64,000 nucleotides of DNA from Eucommia ulmoides (GCA_016647705.1 CM028334.1:10449546-10513545), one strand, 5' to 3'; shown: positions 42,791-56,500, numbered from the stretch's first letter. Notes: generated by a model not told the origin, from the sequence alone. A program made the numbers and translations.

Positions 42791-44010
42791 TCCTTGACTT
42801 TTTATTTACCTTTGCAATCTTTCTATCTTTAGGTCGGGCTCTATAAACAACCTCGGTCGAGATGAAATCAATAAACATGGAAAATGTCGAGGCTAACATT
42901 TTTTGTAGTGCTTGGGCCATCTTGCAGAGCAATGGACCTTTCCTTATTCCTCTCATCAACACTGAGACAACCATTCTGCCATTTAGGTCCTCAAGTTGGT
43001 CAGGCTCCTACCTGAACCTTTCCAAGAAGATTTCCAATCTTTCATCTTTCTATTTTCAAAATACCATAAAATAGGATAGGTTTTTGGCCCGCCTCTTGTT
43101 GCTGATGAATCTATGAATGAACGTCGTTCTTAAGGACTCAAAAATTCGAGCGTGCCTGGATTCAAGCTTTTGTACCACTTCATGGATGTGCTGGCCAGGT
43201 TTACCTGGAAGGCCTAATACTTTACCGAGTTTGATGCTTCTTGCAGATCCATTTGGGAGTGGTAGGAGTTCAAGTGTTCAACAGAGTTATTGTTTTCTTA
43301 ATAATTCTCGATCTGGGACGATAGCTTGAAGTTCATGGGTACCTTCTCTTGCAATACTCGAGTAGTGAAGGACGAAGAATTTCCTTTTACTATCTCTTGA
43401 ACATTGGTCTCCCTCTTTCTGATCTGACTGAGCCTCTTGTTAATTGCATTAACCTAATCTCGAAGGTCACTAGTGGTAGGTCCTCCAACGTGTTCCCAAA
43501 AAAGCTTCCATAGAAAATATGACGTCATTGGGGGAAAAATTTGTTCCCCTCCTGCTTACTCTAGTGTTGGTCTAGACATTCATCTAGGCTAGTGGATTAT
43601 TCTGCGTTTCTACTGATCGAGCTAGTTGGACCCTCAGACCAAGCCTTGTGCGTACACTAGGTGCACGTTTGGGTGGATGAGATGTTTGGTGCGTTTCATC
43701 TCTCTTTGCAGGATCGCTCCAATTCTTGCAAGAGTTCTTGCCACTTTCTTTGTAGTTCCTCTTCTAGACGTCGATCTCTCCGAACTCGACATCCCTCGTT
43801 AGCAATGGCTTGTGTCGCGCTGTAAATAAATACAAAATCTTGTTGAATCGGTGGTAGTGGTAGCTAGTTTTGAGCAACTATCCTTTGCATGTTTTGGGAG
43901 AAGTCATGGACCTCTCTCATCAAGTCCATCAACAACAAAGAGGATTCACCTAAAGGGTCGATCCTTGGATTCTCCATATGCATGGGTTCCCTCTCATTTT
44001 ATTTCTCATT
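42790..44010 (-). pseudogene. Ty3/gypsy gag remnant
   Basis: On the minus strand the reading begins near 43980 (MENPRIDPLGESS). A charged coiled stretch follows (RRDRRLEEELQRKWQ, about 43750), then a gag core with STSMKWYKSLNPGTLESL (about 43180), then a C-terminal gag part near 42790-42974. Several stops and frameshifts separate the pieces, and pol is absent. The LTR-like region at 44110-44660 precedes it in the right orientation, with a degenerate primer-site motif (AGCTGTCTGTTGGAAAC) at about 44066-44083. Confidence 0.7.
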
Positions 44011-44109
44011 GGTCATGAAAGTTACCATAAAACTTCTCAAAGATTACGACAAAGATAGTTAGTTGTTTCCAACAGACAGCTCTAATTAGATGAAGCCAAT
44101 AACTGGATC

Positions 44110-44660
44110 ATCAAAGATGGTCCTTGAGACTCAGAATGTGGTTTTCTCTTGGTTAATATTCTTGCAAAAGAATGCATCACGGGTGGTCTTATTGGCATTG
44201 CACCTCTGTTGTGAGAATCAATATAGTATTTTGAAGATATTTTGACAGAGTAATGGCTAAGGAAAAGTCCACGTATTTTGACTAGACCCCCTTTATAGCA
44301 TTTATAGGAGATGGAAGACATGTTTGACAAGCTTTTCATAAATCATAGTCAACCCCCATTAATTTTCTGAATTTAGTGGAATCATAGGATTATACACCTT
44401 AAACGAAAACGATCTTTCCATATATGTAACAGACAATTTTAACAGCTCCCAAGCTCAAGTTGTAGCCTGAGCCGAAACGCCCTTGCGTATCCTCCGTTTT
44501 CCGAGGGTCGAACTATAAGGAAACTAAGCATGGGTCTTGGTCGAGGTACATCATGCTCAATTCATCATGTCTTCAATAACCTCCTTCATACCGGGCAGTG
44601 TCCTCAGTTTCTATTAGTAGTTGTGAGCCTCTATGGTTGGCATGGTTTCAGCTCATGCGT
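44110..44660 (-). mobile_element. LTR of the gypsy remnant
   Basis: It lies upstream of gag on the minus strand, separated by the primer-site motif. It is related to the LTR fragment at 36551-37145 by shared block order. The outer edge is approximate. Confidence 0.5.
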
Positions 44661-44943
44661 AGGCCATATAGGATTATTTTTCCATATGGAAATTTTTGGA
44701 ACTAGTCGAAAAAATCCCTCATCAGTATTAAATGCTAGAAATGATTTATTAAAAATGAAAGGTATTCTAAAGTTCAATGGATAATTAAGATTTTTAAATG
44801 TGGAACTGGTTGTATTATTATCATACTATGCCATAACGTGTGACACGACAAGATATAGTTAGGAAAGATATGTGATATATATTGTCGATTATCAGTGTGA
44901 TATTTTGTTTTATGCCACGTGTGTGCATTCCTAACGTTGTAGG

Positions 44944-45314
44944 TGTTGAATGACCCTAACACTGGTAATTTTAGATTGCGCTATAAGTTATAGTACTATG
45001 ATAACTCCCGATCATGAGGTAAATGATTCTATGACCAATATGGAATTATGTGTGTGGTATTTTATTATATAAAAGTGAAGATGATCAGTTAATTTAAATT
45101 TAGTTGTTTTGTTATTATATCAGTCATATTTTTATAAATTTAGTTGTTTCGTTATTATGTCAGTCATATTTTTATATTGTTCAGTGTGTGAATATACTCT
45201 AATTGTGAGATTGATTTTTGATAAATGTACTTGATCTATAAACTATTTTATCTTATGAATATAGTACACCAATAAAATATTTTATCGTTGGTGATCGAGC
45301 TAGAGATTTATCCA
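44944..45314 (+). mobile_element. Copia-type LTR (5' end of a truncated element)
   Basis: It starts TGTTGAATGACC and ends TTATCCA. It contains TATATAAAAG (about 45066) and is followed four bases later by TGGTATCAAATAGAG, a good match to the initiator-Met-tRNA primer site (45319). A perfectly placed short gag start follows about 770 bp downstream. The partner LTR is missing. Confidence 0.5.
45096..45175. repeat. Tandem duplication, 40 bp x 2
   Basis: Units 45096-45135 and 45136-45175 differ at only two bases, both T/C or A/G changes. They lie in the LTR just downstream of its TATA box. Confidence 0.9.
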
Positions 45315-45318
45315 GTAC

Positions 45319-46134
45319 TGGTATCAAATAGAGTTGGGGTGTAGTTTAGCTTCAGAGACTGTCTTTGGAGCTATTGTTTGCTGTATAAAGCTTTGGAGTT
45401 TTTTTTTATTTTGTAGTAGAACTATTTTTATTTTTTTGTGTGTGTGTGTTTTGGTTGTCCAGATATGTGTTTGGTATGGTGGTTGTGCTATTCTCATGTA
45501 GCGTGTGGTTTGTGTATACATTAGAAAATCTATGTTATTTTGTAAGTTTAGTATATATATTGTTTACTCAAGTTATATATATTAGAATGGTGATGTTAGG
45601 TCGAGGTCACATCCTTGCCTCTAGCATAGGGTCTAAGGTGGGTTGTAACAACTAGGCTCAAAAAATTGAAGTTATCCGCTTAAGTTTGGGGAATGACAAT
45701 ACCAAGTTGTTCCATACAACAATAAAAGTCAGATGTTCCACGAATGTGATCAGAGCATTGAGACTCTTCTGGGGATTGGACTTTCAACTTGCGTAAGGTA
45801 CTCATTCACATGCATTTCCCTTCTTATTCGAACAATTTGTTGAAACAATTGTCCTATTTTTTCCTTGTTAATGGTTCCCCATCATCAACCTTTAAACCTC
45901 TCACTCTGGACTTCACCAAGTAGATCATTTTTCTCCTTTCCTTTTTGCTCTCTATGTTGAAGCTCTCCATCTCTTTTTACCTTGACAAGTCTCTTGATTT
46001 TGAGCATCAAATTAGCCACACATTGTCTTCATGTCGACCACCTTCTTTTCGTTTATCACAGTTTCCTTCTCCTACGATTCAAAGAATGACAATACCTACA
46101 TCTAATTTTCTCACTGTTAAACTTAATCGGGACA
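45319..46134 (+). pseudogene. Truncated copia leader and gag start
   Basis: From the primer site to a short coding remnant at 46086-46134 reading TSNFLTVKLNRD, the hallmark N-terminus of copia gag proteins. The coding sequence then stops matching gag and the rest of the element is absent. Confidence 0.45.
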
Positions 46135-46563
46135 AAGGATCGATATCACCAAATCATCATTCATTTCAGTATTGACACTCCTCAGGATTCTAGGGACCTT
46201 ATTAGTGACTAGGAACAACACTACTGATGCGAAACGTTCCGTTACTTGTCCGGTAGTAGTGCAAACAACAAAATGTCATGCGCTAGTGTGCGTCAATAGT
46301 TTCGTTTCTTGTCCAGTGTGCGCTAATTAGAATGTTATATGACCAAACTCGAACTCGTGGAAGCTGATTAAATATATAATACAACATAAGACCATGCAAT
46401 AACATCTCTGTATTCAGCCAAGAGAGAGGTTAAAGCTATTGTTTTCTTCTCTGAAGATTGCAAATATGATGGGGACTGCTCTCGCAAGATTGACAAATAC
46501 TGCCTCTTCGACTAGCAAGGAAGAACCGTTTTTAATCTGAGTTGGTGCTAGCGGTAAATTCCA

Positions 46564-46705
46564 CCAGTTCGGATTATTCTCGACAACTCGGGAACATAAA
46601 GTTGGAATCACGAGTAATTGTGGATCAACATGCCTCGGTGAATATGTATCTGGGCCATGTACACCCAGCCCATCACACCCTGGGAATGGGTTTCGCTCGA
46701 AGCAT
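46564..46705 (+). pseudogene. Mitochondrial-type small-subunit rRNA 3' fragment (NUMT)
   Basis: The sequence follows the 3' minor domain of a bacterial/mitochondrial SSU rRNA: GTTCGGATTATTCTC, then GTTGGAATCACGAGTAATTG, then CGGTGAATATGTA, then GTACACCCAGCCCATCACA, then CCCTGGGAATGGGTTTCGCTC. The last block is closer to plant mitochondrial rrn18 than to plastid rrn16 or nuclear 18S as I know them. Many changes fall on bases that are universally conserved, so it is a decayed nuclear copy. The 102-residue open frame on the minus strand here is only its antisense. The insert may start upstream, near 46200, but that part is not recognisable. Confidence 0.75.
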
Positions 46706-46729
46706 AGTCCACTAGCCATCATGGAAATA

Positions 46730-47504
46730 TAAGCTCCTCAACAGAGCTAGTAGACTAACAATGAACAATGGATTTATAAGAGAATTTGGGGCAAATATAT
46801 TCCGGATATATTCTATATTTTTTGGTAGAAAAAAATCAGAACAAGAAAGAAAACCCTTTCCATTCAACAAATGTGAATAACTGAACTCAAAAAAATATAA
46901 TCAGAATTGAGAAACAAGTTTCTAAACATGAATCCTATGTTTTGATTACATTAAACTTACACTCTGGTGCCCTATCCTATATTCTTCTTCCTATCCTAAG
47001 CAATCTATACAACAAATTTTTGTCATGGGTTCCTGCCAAAATTCAATAACTAAAACAGGAACCAACTTCTATAATACAAAAACCAAAAAAAAAAAAGAAA
47101 GAATCATGTCAGTTTAGGGTTAGAGCTTTGTACACTGGGTTGATGCTACATTCCAAGCTTTGTATCAGTCCCAAACACATCCTCTGAAATGCCAACGGTA
47201 TTGGAAATTGAAGCCACCTTGCTACAATCGAGGCCATGTGAAATCATGAATCGGGCAATAAAACAATCCCAAAAAAAAACTCTGCTCAAATTTGAGGTTT
47301 TTTAATCGTTTTGAGTGGTGAGCGTCTTTGTACCTTCAATGTGGAGCAGGGCTGTTCATTAGACGATTACAAGGTTGTGCCATTTTTGACACTTTTCTTG
47401 AATCCTGTTGATGAATTGACCTAGTTGATGGGGGCAGTTTCTTTATGGATCATGAAGAAGGCAATACTATGCAGAGCAGCAAGTAAAAGGGAATGGTTTT
47501 AAAG
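46730..47504 (-). other. Region 3' of the formin gene, including probable 3' UTR
   Basis: No coding signal. The part nearest 47504 should be formin 3' UTR. No poly(A) site was fixed. Confidence 0.4.
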
Positions 47505-50500
47505 CTATTTCACACTCTTCTTTGTTAGATTAATCCCCTTTGCCTTCTCCATTTCAACCTCCTTCTGAGCTTTTTTCTTCTCCAATTCAGCTTGTTTGCA
47601 GTTTTCTTCATGAGCTTTTCGGAATAACCTTACAAAATTCAAGAGTGTAGCAGTAACTGCAAAATTTGGATAGAGATCAGATATAGAAATTGAAGTTAGA
47701 AATCCTTCTGGCCTCCTATAGAAAAGAAGCATCAAGAGAAAGAACATATTTTTCCTACAAGCAATTTCTTTTATTCCCATATCTCCATTTCTGTTCCAAG
47801 TTTTCTGGGAACAGAAACACTAAACAAGGACTAACTTTTGGTTGGATAAAAAAAAAGATGGAATAATTGTATCATCATCACATATTATTACCTTGTTCAA
47901 AAGGGCAGCGAGCAGCGTCCTCGCCAAAATATAAGATCAGTGCATCCGCATTTCTACCCTGTTCACCAAAAAAATTGATAAAGGTTATCACCATCATATA
48001 CCGCAAGAGGGGGAGGAAGAGAGAAAAAATGCACAGAAAATTACCACCACAGAATACAGAGTTTTCACAGACGCCACTTCGGACTCAGCAACACCAATGA
48101 AGTCCTTCAATGTCTAACACAACAGAAAATAAATTGTTACAAATAAGACCATGCTTCTCTCGCCCCCGAGGGAGGAGGAAGACCCATTTCAGAATCATGT
48201 GCATATCACAATTATATAAGGAAGAGGCATTTCGGGTTTCAAGCCCATTTGATCATTATATAATATGGAAATACAAGGTGTATACATCACTAATTGAGTT
48301 CAATCCCTCAGGTATTCTACACATAATCACCTCCACCTTATAGACTGCAAACTAATCCGTTACCAGAAGTGACAAAAAAATGTTTTCAACTTCGTTAGGA
48401 ATAGAAAGAAAAAGAACAGATTGTCTTTAATAAAAATTTGGAAAATTATATTTTACCTCCATGTACTTCAAGTATACGACACTTTATCCCTATATACTAC
48501 AAACACTTGCACTAAACCCCCATATAGGTGTAAATGTGACATTTTCCGTTAACTGCTGTTAACTGACAAAAATACTCCAGACTGTAAAATTCCAACTTTA
48601 ATAAGTCAAAAAATATTTAAAAAAAAAAAAAAAAGAACAAAAAAAAGAGATTCACTTTAACACTACCATTTCTATTATTTTTGTACTTGGGTCAAAAGTT
48701 TTAAGCTTGTTATTTGTACGATATCCGAGTGCACAGAAGTTTGGTAGTAAGTGTGATGCAAGCTCTTAGTAGTAAAGTGCAAGTGCCCTATTTAATACTT
48801 GAATCTGTAGCACCCCGGGAACCCAGAGATGAAAAGCAAGTTCCATAAAAGCAGCACAGATACAGAAAACGTAGAAGAACTTGCAGATAATGTATGGATA
48901 CCTTGCGAAAAATATCCGATACGGGGCCATCATTTTCAGATGCAAGTAATTCCTGCTTCACCTTTTCCAACCCCTTACTGATGGCTTGCATTTCTTCTGC
49001 TAAAGATTTCAATTGTATCTGCAAGGGACTCCATATTTCAAGCACTATAACACAACCATGAATGAGTAACAAGAAATCATTGAGAAACAGGTAAGAGTCC
49101 AAACCTTTGATGCAGCTTCCAGGCTAACAAGATCCACATGGAAGTCTAATAGTAAAGGTGATTTGGAAGCAAGCACCTGAGAAAAACAACGAGAAATAGT
49201 AATAAGACAAAACTATAAGCTAGCAACGAGAATGAAAATTTAGCAAAGCTCAAACTATTAGAGAGAGAGAGAAGGCCCGGGGGAGGGTAGGTTGGAGGGT
49301 GGCACCAAACAATCAGGAAAAAAGCAAAAAATTAAAATTAAAATTAAAAGAAATAACACTCTGGGATAGAATAAAGAAAAAAGGGTTTGCCACACCTAAA
49401 CTCTATGGTCATATCAAGCAAATAGCAAAAAAAATGAAACTAGCAAGTCATGACCAGGCCATCACTCATCAATCCCCTCTATGTGCTAAGAAAAATACAA
49501 GCAATGGTTAACTCTTTGTTATACCAGCACACTAAAATATAATTGAGCCGTGCTTTCAAATGTAAACCCATTTAATTCACATGATTGCCACTCCCCCAAT
49601 AGAAAACCAATTCCTCACACAGCATATCTCCTTTTAGTGACCAGTAAATATTACTTACTGAATGAGTGCCCGAAGAATTAATCAAAGCCAAACCCGCAAT
49701 ACATATCAGATGTAAACTCAAATCAGGTACGAAACACCAACATGGATATGACACTACATGGACACGACAATTTCTCAAAATTTAGGACACAACACGAGAA
49801 TAAATATATATTTATTTTTCATATATACTAGCTTAAATTATTAAATTATGATATGCATATCTTACAATTAAAACTTTTTTATTCCATTTTTATCATCTAA
49901 TCGTGACGGTAGTAACAAGAGTATTCAACTCAATCATTTAATCATTGTTTGTTCAAAACTATCACCAATTGAATCAACAATAAACATTAACTATCCAAAC
50001 ATCCATCTACAATCATTGCATAATATTCTACGGAACATTAGTTTATACTTTTAGCCTTCAGGTTATATTTCTCAAATGATAAACTACCACTTGTAGGTAA
50101 AGAAATTGTATGAAGTGGAGTGGGGAAGTGCCTAACACGCAAGTGGGGTGTCCGACACATGTTGGAATTAGAAAAAATTCAAAAAATAATTCCACACTCA
50201 TAGACATGTGCCGGATACGTGTTGGAGGCGTGTCAAGAGAGTATCGGTGTCAGACACAGACAGAAAACCCCTGTAGAAATGTCGGTGCTTCCTAGGTGAT
50301 GCCTTGCTTTAGCTGGCTATAGTATTGACCAATTGAATTTAGAAACCAAGATCTATGTGGTTTCAATGTTAACTAGGGAAATTTTCCTTTTTGGGAGGCC
50401 AAGTATCAATTTGAAAACTAAATGCAGCAGGGTGCCAGTGATTAGTTATAAAACTACACATGAAAAGGCTACATCAAGCAAAATATTCAATTATTCTTTT

Positions 50501-53500
50501 TTTTTTCTCTTTCATTCTCTCTTTTAAAGTGGATGTGTTTGTGTACTACAAGGAACATGAGATTCAAAATGACAAATAAAATATATACAAACAATGGGAT
50601 ACAGTAAAAGTAGTAAGTAGTATTTTACGATGGCCAGTATGTTATTTATCATTGCCGATAAACTATTACATATTTAAATTTGGTGTTGGAGCAAAACTTC
50701 GCACCATGAGCTATATCCCAAAGAAGCCCTTTGTGGGCATATTAAAATGCTTGCGCTGCATTTGGTACGCAGGAATGGAATGAGTATAGGATTGGAATGT
50801 TTACGGGAATGGAATGGAATGACTATTACCCTTCCCATGTTTGATTGCCTTGAGGATTAAATATAGGAATGGGATGAATTGTTGAATAAAGTATATCAAT
50901 TATGACGATGAATATTAAAAAAAAAAAAATCAGTTGAAAAATAAAGAATAAAGTCCGACAACATCCCACTGATATTGCCGGAGTTCCGGCTCTGGCAACA
51001 TTATAGTGACATTACCGGAGCTCCAACAATATTACAAAGATCCGGTGATGTTCCAGTAATGTTTTCGGAGTCCGAAAACATTACAAAGATGTTGTCGAAA
51101 CTCCAGTGACATCCGTGTGAAGTTGCCTAATGTCCTGCGGCATTCCTGTGGGGTTGCCGCCTAACATCAGGCGGCATCGTCGGAAAAAGTAACCAGATAA
51201 TGGAAACAATTGCTTTAACAATATTTTTCCCATTTTGAATCATGCAACCAATATTTTTTCCATTTTGAATCACGCAACCAACCTAAAACCATTTTTATTT
51301 GGAATTGCTAATCCTATGATTTGTGGGATTAGCGAATACCTAAGAATGTGAATGAAAACTGATCCTGCATACCATACATAGGAATGGAATGGTCATTCCT
51401 ATAACCATTCCATTCCTTCATTGAATCCCACGTACCAAACATGTTATTGAAGTATCAGAACAAGCAAAGAAGACGATTATCCCCGCATTGAGTAGTTATC
51501 CATAAAGAATGTATTTATAGAGGTAAATCAAATATTGATACTCTTGCATGCTCGTATGTACAGTTCACCTTGATTCCTCTAATGACATCATTTAAAATTG
51601 GGATTAATTGGTAATCATCCTCCTATGGAATAAAGGCTCCCTTTAATAGGTCACATTGGTTTAGTCAAATTGCATTAAGTCCAGCCCTAAAATCAAATTG
51701 TGGGGGGACAGAAGAAGAGAGTCCTATTGCTCTTATACTGATCAATCAAAATTGAGAAAGAGAGATTAAAATTATGTGAAATACATAAATCTAGGAGAAT
51801 TCTCCTCCACCCCCCCCCACCCCCCCCCAAAAAAAAAAAATAAATAAAAAATCACTCTCTTTCAAAATGATTGTAGGAATTTTCAGTTCTCAGATTTTAA
51901 GAGGAATCCTCTGGTGTAAACAATACCATCCAAATTCAGTAACACATCACTGGATTGTGGTGCCTCCGCCCCCCAAAAATATTGTCCTATTTGACTTCAC
52001 ACAAAGTAGCATTTGAATAAATTTTGGGGTAAAATTCCTTTTACCTCCTTCAACTTGGGTCATGTTTCATTTTAAACTTTCTACTTTTAAAACCCACACA
52101 TCATCCTCTTCTACTCTTGACTAAGGGAGAAACTCACATTTTATTCAAAAATATATAAAATAACTTGATTGCACTTTTTAAAGGAAATAAAACAGAAAAC
52201 TAGCTCTCTTTTTTTCTCTACTTCTATTTTTCTTCTTTTTTAATAAAGGCAAAATAAAATAAAGGGTTTGTTTTGTCCATTTCATGTCAAATTTAGATGA
52301 AAATTTTAATGTCAACATATTTTGTTCTTTTTCGTACACGTTCACTTGCATCACATACACAAGTGCTCTCTGAACCGTCCAATAAGGTCACCCATAACAC
52401 GGCTCTCCCACTTGAGTTATTTCCTACCGACTCAGATTCCTCAGTTCGACGAAGTGAAAGAAAGAAAGCTTTCTCTGATGAAAGCGGAAGTTACGGATAG
52501 ACAATTTGATAGTTGAAAAAAAGATGATGATATAGTTGAAAAAAGTTGGAAAGAGGTTTCTAAATAAACTATAGCCGGCCGGCCTTCAATCCGAAGCATC
52601 TTATAGAAAGAAGGATGCTCGCTTTCTGAGCCCTCATTTGTTTCACCAAAAAAGAACACAACATCTGCTCTCTCCTTCGGACCCAGATTTGCGTTTTGTC
52701 AAAATAAAAGGAAAGGGGAGTTTGAAATAAGCAAAGTCTTTCGATTTTTTAATTCTAATTCATTCATTCTTTGAAAAAAATTTGGAGTCCGGCCGCGAGG
52801 TCTGAATATTAAGTTTATTTCAGTCTTCAGAAAAAAAAGACGTTCCGTGATAGTTAAGAACAACTCTTAATTTATCCAAGTTAATAACTTGGGTTTGTGA
52901 TAATTTGTAAAATATATATGCTTGTGACAAGGAGGATAAGTCACAAAACTATGTGAATTCGTCTTTCTATTACTAATCTTCTTAAGTGACTCTTTTTTTT
53001 TTTAAGTTGAAATAAAGTGCATTTTCTTTGCTTTATTCATTTTTTCTTTTATAGTTGAAATAAAGGAAATAAACAAAAAAAAAAATCATTTTCCAATTTA
53101 CTATAGTAGGAGATAAGGTGTAGATTCTGAAAATAGAGGGGGCAAAATGAAACAAAATCAAAGTACAGGGCGGTAAAAGACAATTAACCCTAATTTTAGT
53201 TTGCTAAATTGCTTATTGAGAAATGTGTAAAGTGTCAAAAAAAATTAATTTTGAATGAGTGGTTCAAAAGAGGGTTAGTGAGGAAAAAATATTTGTTAAA
53301 AATGGAAGTGGAAAACTATTTTGAGTTATCCTAACAAGGAAAGTGGAACAATTATTTTGCGATTGAGGGAGTAGAACATTGTTTGTTAGATGAATAATAT
53401 ATTATATATACTTGGTTCTTGAGTTTCTAGTGGTTCTAATGATCCTGGTATCGTGTATGGAAATTATGACCAAGTTTGAAGTTCGATAAATGTTTCAGTT

Positions 53501-56500
53501 GAAGTCTACTGAATTGAAGTTCCAGTAGAATTCTAATGATAACTTCAGTTTATTCAATTCCCAATATAATGTTAGTTATCTGTTTGTTCTTGATAAGTTA
53601 TGTGTTCCGTTTTAGTAACCAACAATATTTAACCGAAACTTTTATATATCTAATCCATTCAGTGGAAATCTATTGAATACTTAAGACCATAATGTTACAA
53701 ATTCTGGACTCCAACCGCAAAAAGAAAGGAATTTTCGGGTTTCATTTGAAGGCCACTTCAAGCCAAATATATCTCTGCAATTTTTATTGAACTTTTTTAA
53801 TCGGATTTGAAAAAGAATATTTTGACCGAATTGGGGGATTGTGCAACTTTTTTAGAAGGTACAGGAAAGCTCCCATGCAGATTTTCTTTGGGCATAAAAA
53901 TCACAGAAAATGACCTATTTTCGTCTAGAAAAAAGGTGAAGTCGAGTTAATTGTGCAAAAAACAAAATGTTGTCCTCTTCACAATTTAACAGTTTCAACA
54001 GGATTTCTGGAGGCAGACTCCTGTGTCTTTCACCCCACAAACCCTTATTTTGTACCAAATACCAGCTCCTAGACACATTTCCAACTGGTATTAACTCTCA
54101 AGTGACCATCAATATGCAGCACTGGTGGTAATTGAGATATAAGATATGCACTGCAAAATATATTTTAAAGTAGTGCCCAGATTCCTCACATGATTTAACG
54201 CATAATTTGCATATGAATACTTTATATATTAGCAAAAGATTGTAGTTGTCAGTACATTATCCGCATATATCATGACAAACATATAAGTTCCACTTCTAAT
54301 ATTAAAACTTTTCAACACACAAATCAAAACAGGTGCCCACATATAATCAGATAATGCCCCCATCATCTAATTGACTACTTATGTAAGAAATTTCCAACCT
54401 ATGTGCCCATACTGTTATAATGTCCTTTACTAAGTAAAAACGATTTTTATAAAGATGAGATGTTGAAGTGCATGAGTCGTAAGATGCTACTGGGAAAAAA
54501 TAGGAATTGAGTTATTCGAAAGAGGTTAGAAATAGCACCTGTTGAGAATAAGATGCAAAGAAAATCATTTACAATAATTTGGACATGGTATAGAAGGCAT
54601 GTTGAAGCATTTGGCAAGGTATTGTAATTCAATTCAAGTGAAAGGTGCTACAAGAGGGAAACACAAACATAAGAAAACTAGGAAATAGAGAGAAAAGATT
54701 CGATTGCTTTGAACTTAATGGAGGGGATGACCCTAGAATGTTCTTAATGAGACAAGCGGATACAGGTGGTATACACTACATAGGCGGGGGCAAAAGCATC
54801 GCTGTTGTCATTTCAAGCTATCAGCTAAGTTTTTCATATTTCCTCAGAAAGTGTGAAAACCAGCTGTTGGAGAACCCCAACCCAAACATCAGCTGAAGAG
54901 ATGATCTCATTGGGATCATAAATGAAACGATGTTTTATCGATACATATCAAAACAGTGGAAATATTGTTCTAAATGATACCAAACAGAGAGAGGTGAACG
55001 TTTTTTTGGCCCAAAAAAAGGAGAAAATGTTGGGTAACATCCAACTACATGCAATGTACTTCTTGGATATATAGGAAGAAACAAGATGGAAAAGCAAGAA
55101 CATCACCTTCTATAATACTCAGCTGCCAATTTCAAAGCTACAAATTCACTGATATTCTCTTCCGCAAATTGTCAATAATTTGTGTATGATATCAATTAAG
55201 GGTTTTCAGTCTGGGCCCCAAAGCCCCGAAGACCAATTGTTCACTTCACTAACCCCAGCTACTTTTTTCTATGGTAAAAGCCAAGCAATTAAAATAAGTA
55301 CAGTATTTTTACTAATATACTCCCGAAACTCATTCTCATCCAAAAAACCTACTAAATTGACAGCAAATAATGATAATAATAATAATTTCAAACAAAAGAA
55401 ACGACAACAAAAATTGGGAAAAACTGCAATATCAACAGCAAAAAATGCTGAAACTCAATAAAATCAACACCAATCAACAGCACAATTGCAGAAATTAACA
55501 AAATCATAGCAAACAACCAGCAAAAATTCAACAAAATCAATAGAAAAAAATTGCAAAAAGTCAAGAAAATCAACAGTGAAGAAAAACATTTTACTCAAAT
55601 AAACAAAAATAACAGCAAAATTTGCAGAAACTCAATAAAAACAACCGAAACGAAAAGAAAATATGTCATGAAAAACAACCAAAATGAAAAGGCAAAAATG
55701 TCATAAAAAGAAAACCAAAATGAACCACCAAAAAAGAAAACAGAAACTCAACAAATCAATAATAAAATTAGAAGAAACTCAACAAATTTCCAGCAAAAAT
55801 GATAAGATCAACAGCAAAAGAATCAAATCTACAAAAAGAAATGGCAGCAAACAAACTCAAAAAAGGGGGAGAATTCCATATCTAAAAAAGATCTGAACAG
55901 ATTCACCCTTTTGCAAGCTGCCGCTGTCGATTTGGCAAAAAATTACATAGCTGTTATCATGTCAACTACTAGGTCTAAAATTTGCAAAAAAAAATGAAGG
56001 AAATGAATGAATGAAGGTAGGTCCACTTGTTCAACCAATTACAGTAGTTCTATAACGCACATTTGCAGACCCTTTGAAAGATGAGCCGTCAGAAAGAAAT
56101 GTGGTGCCGAGCTTGATAGAGAAGAGAGAGGCGGAGTTGCAGGAAAGGAGCAGCCAATGGTAGAAAATAGTAAGGTACGGTTTTATTTAAGGGAATTATC
56201 GACAGGCGGGAAAAAGGGGGGAGACGTGGATTTTTTTATAAAATAATTTTAAAAAAATATGTTTTCTTACATTGGGCTTGGCCATGAAGTCCATGTTAAT
56301 TAAAAAGCTAAAGAGGAAAGGCTAGCTGTAAAAACTTCTATAGATTATGCATGTGATCTCTAGTTCTTGTATTCAATTATACTATTATAGAAGGACAAAA
56401 TATATGATAAAATAAACTTTAGGATGTCTCTCACTTGTTGTACCATAATTCTTCTCACACCATATTTAAGACTCATCCATAGTTTTAGTTTACTCATCTT

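Noticed and set aside
46414-46722. 102-codon minus-strand frame that looks protein-like
   Set aside because: It overlaps the mitochondrial-type SSU rRNA fragment and is simply its antisense.
55370-55870. A-rich AACAACAGCAAAA stretch with several Lys/Asn/Gln-rich frames
   Set aside because: Low-complexity intronic sequence. No regular unit or conserved start was visible.
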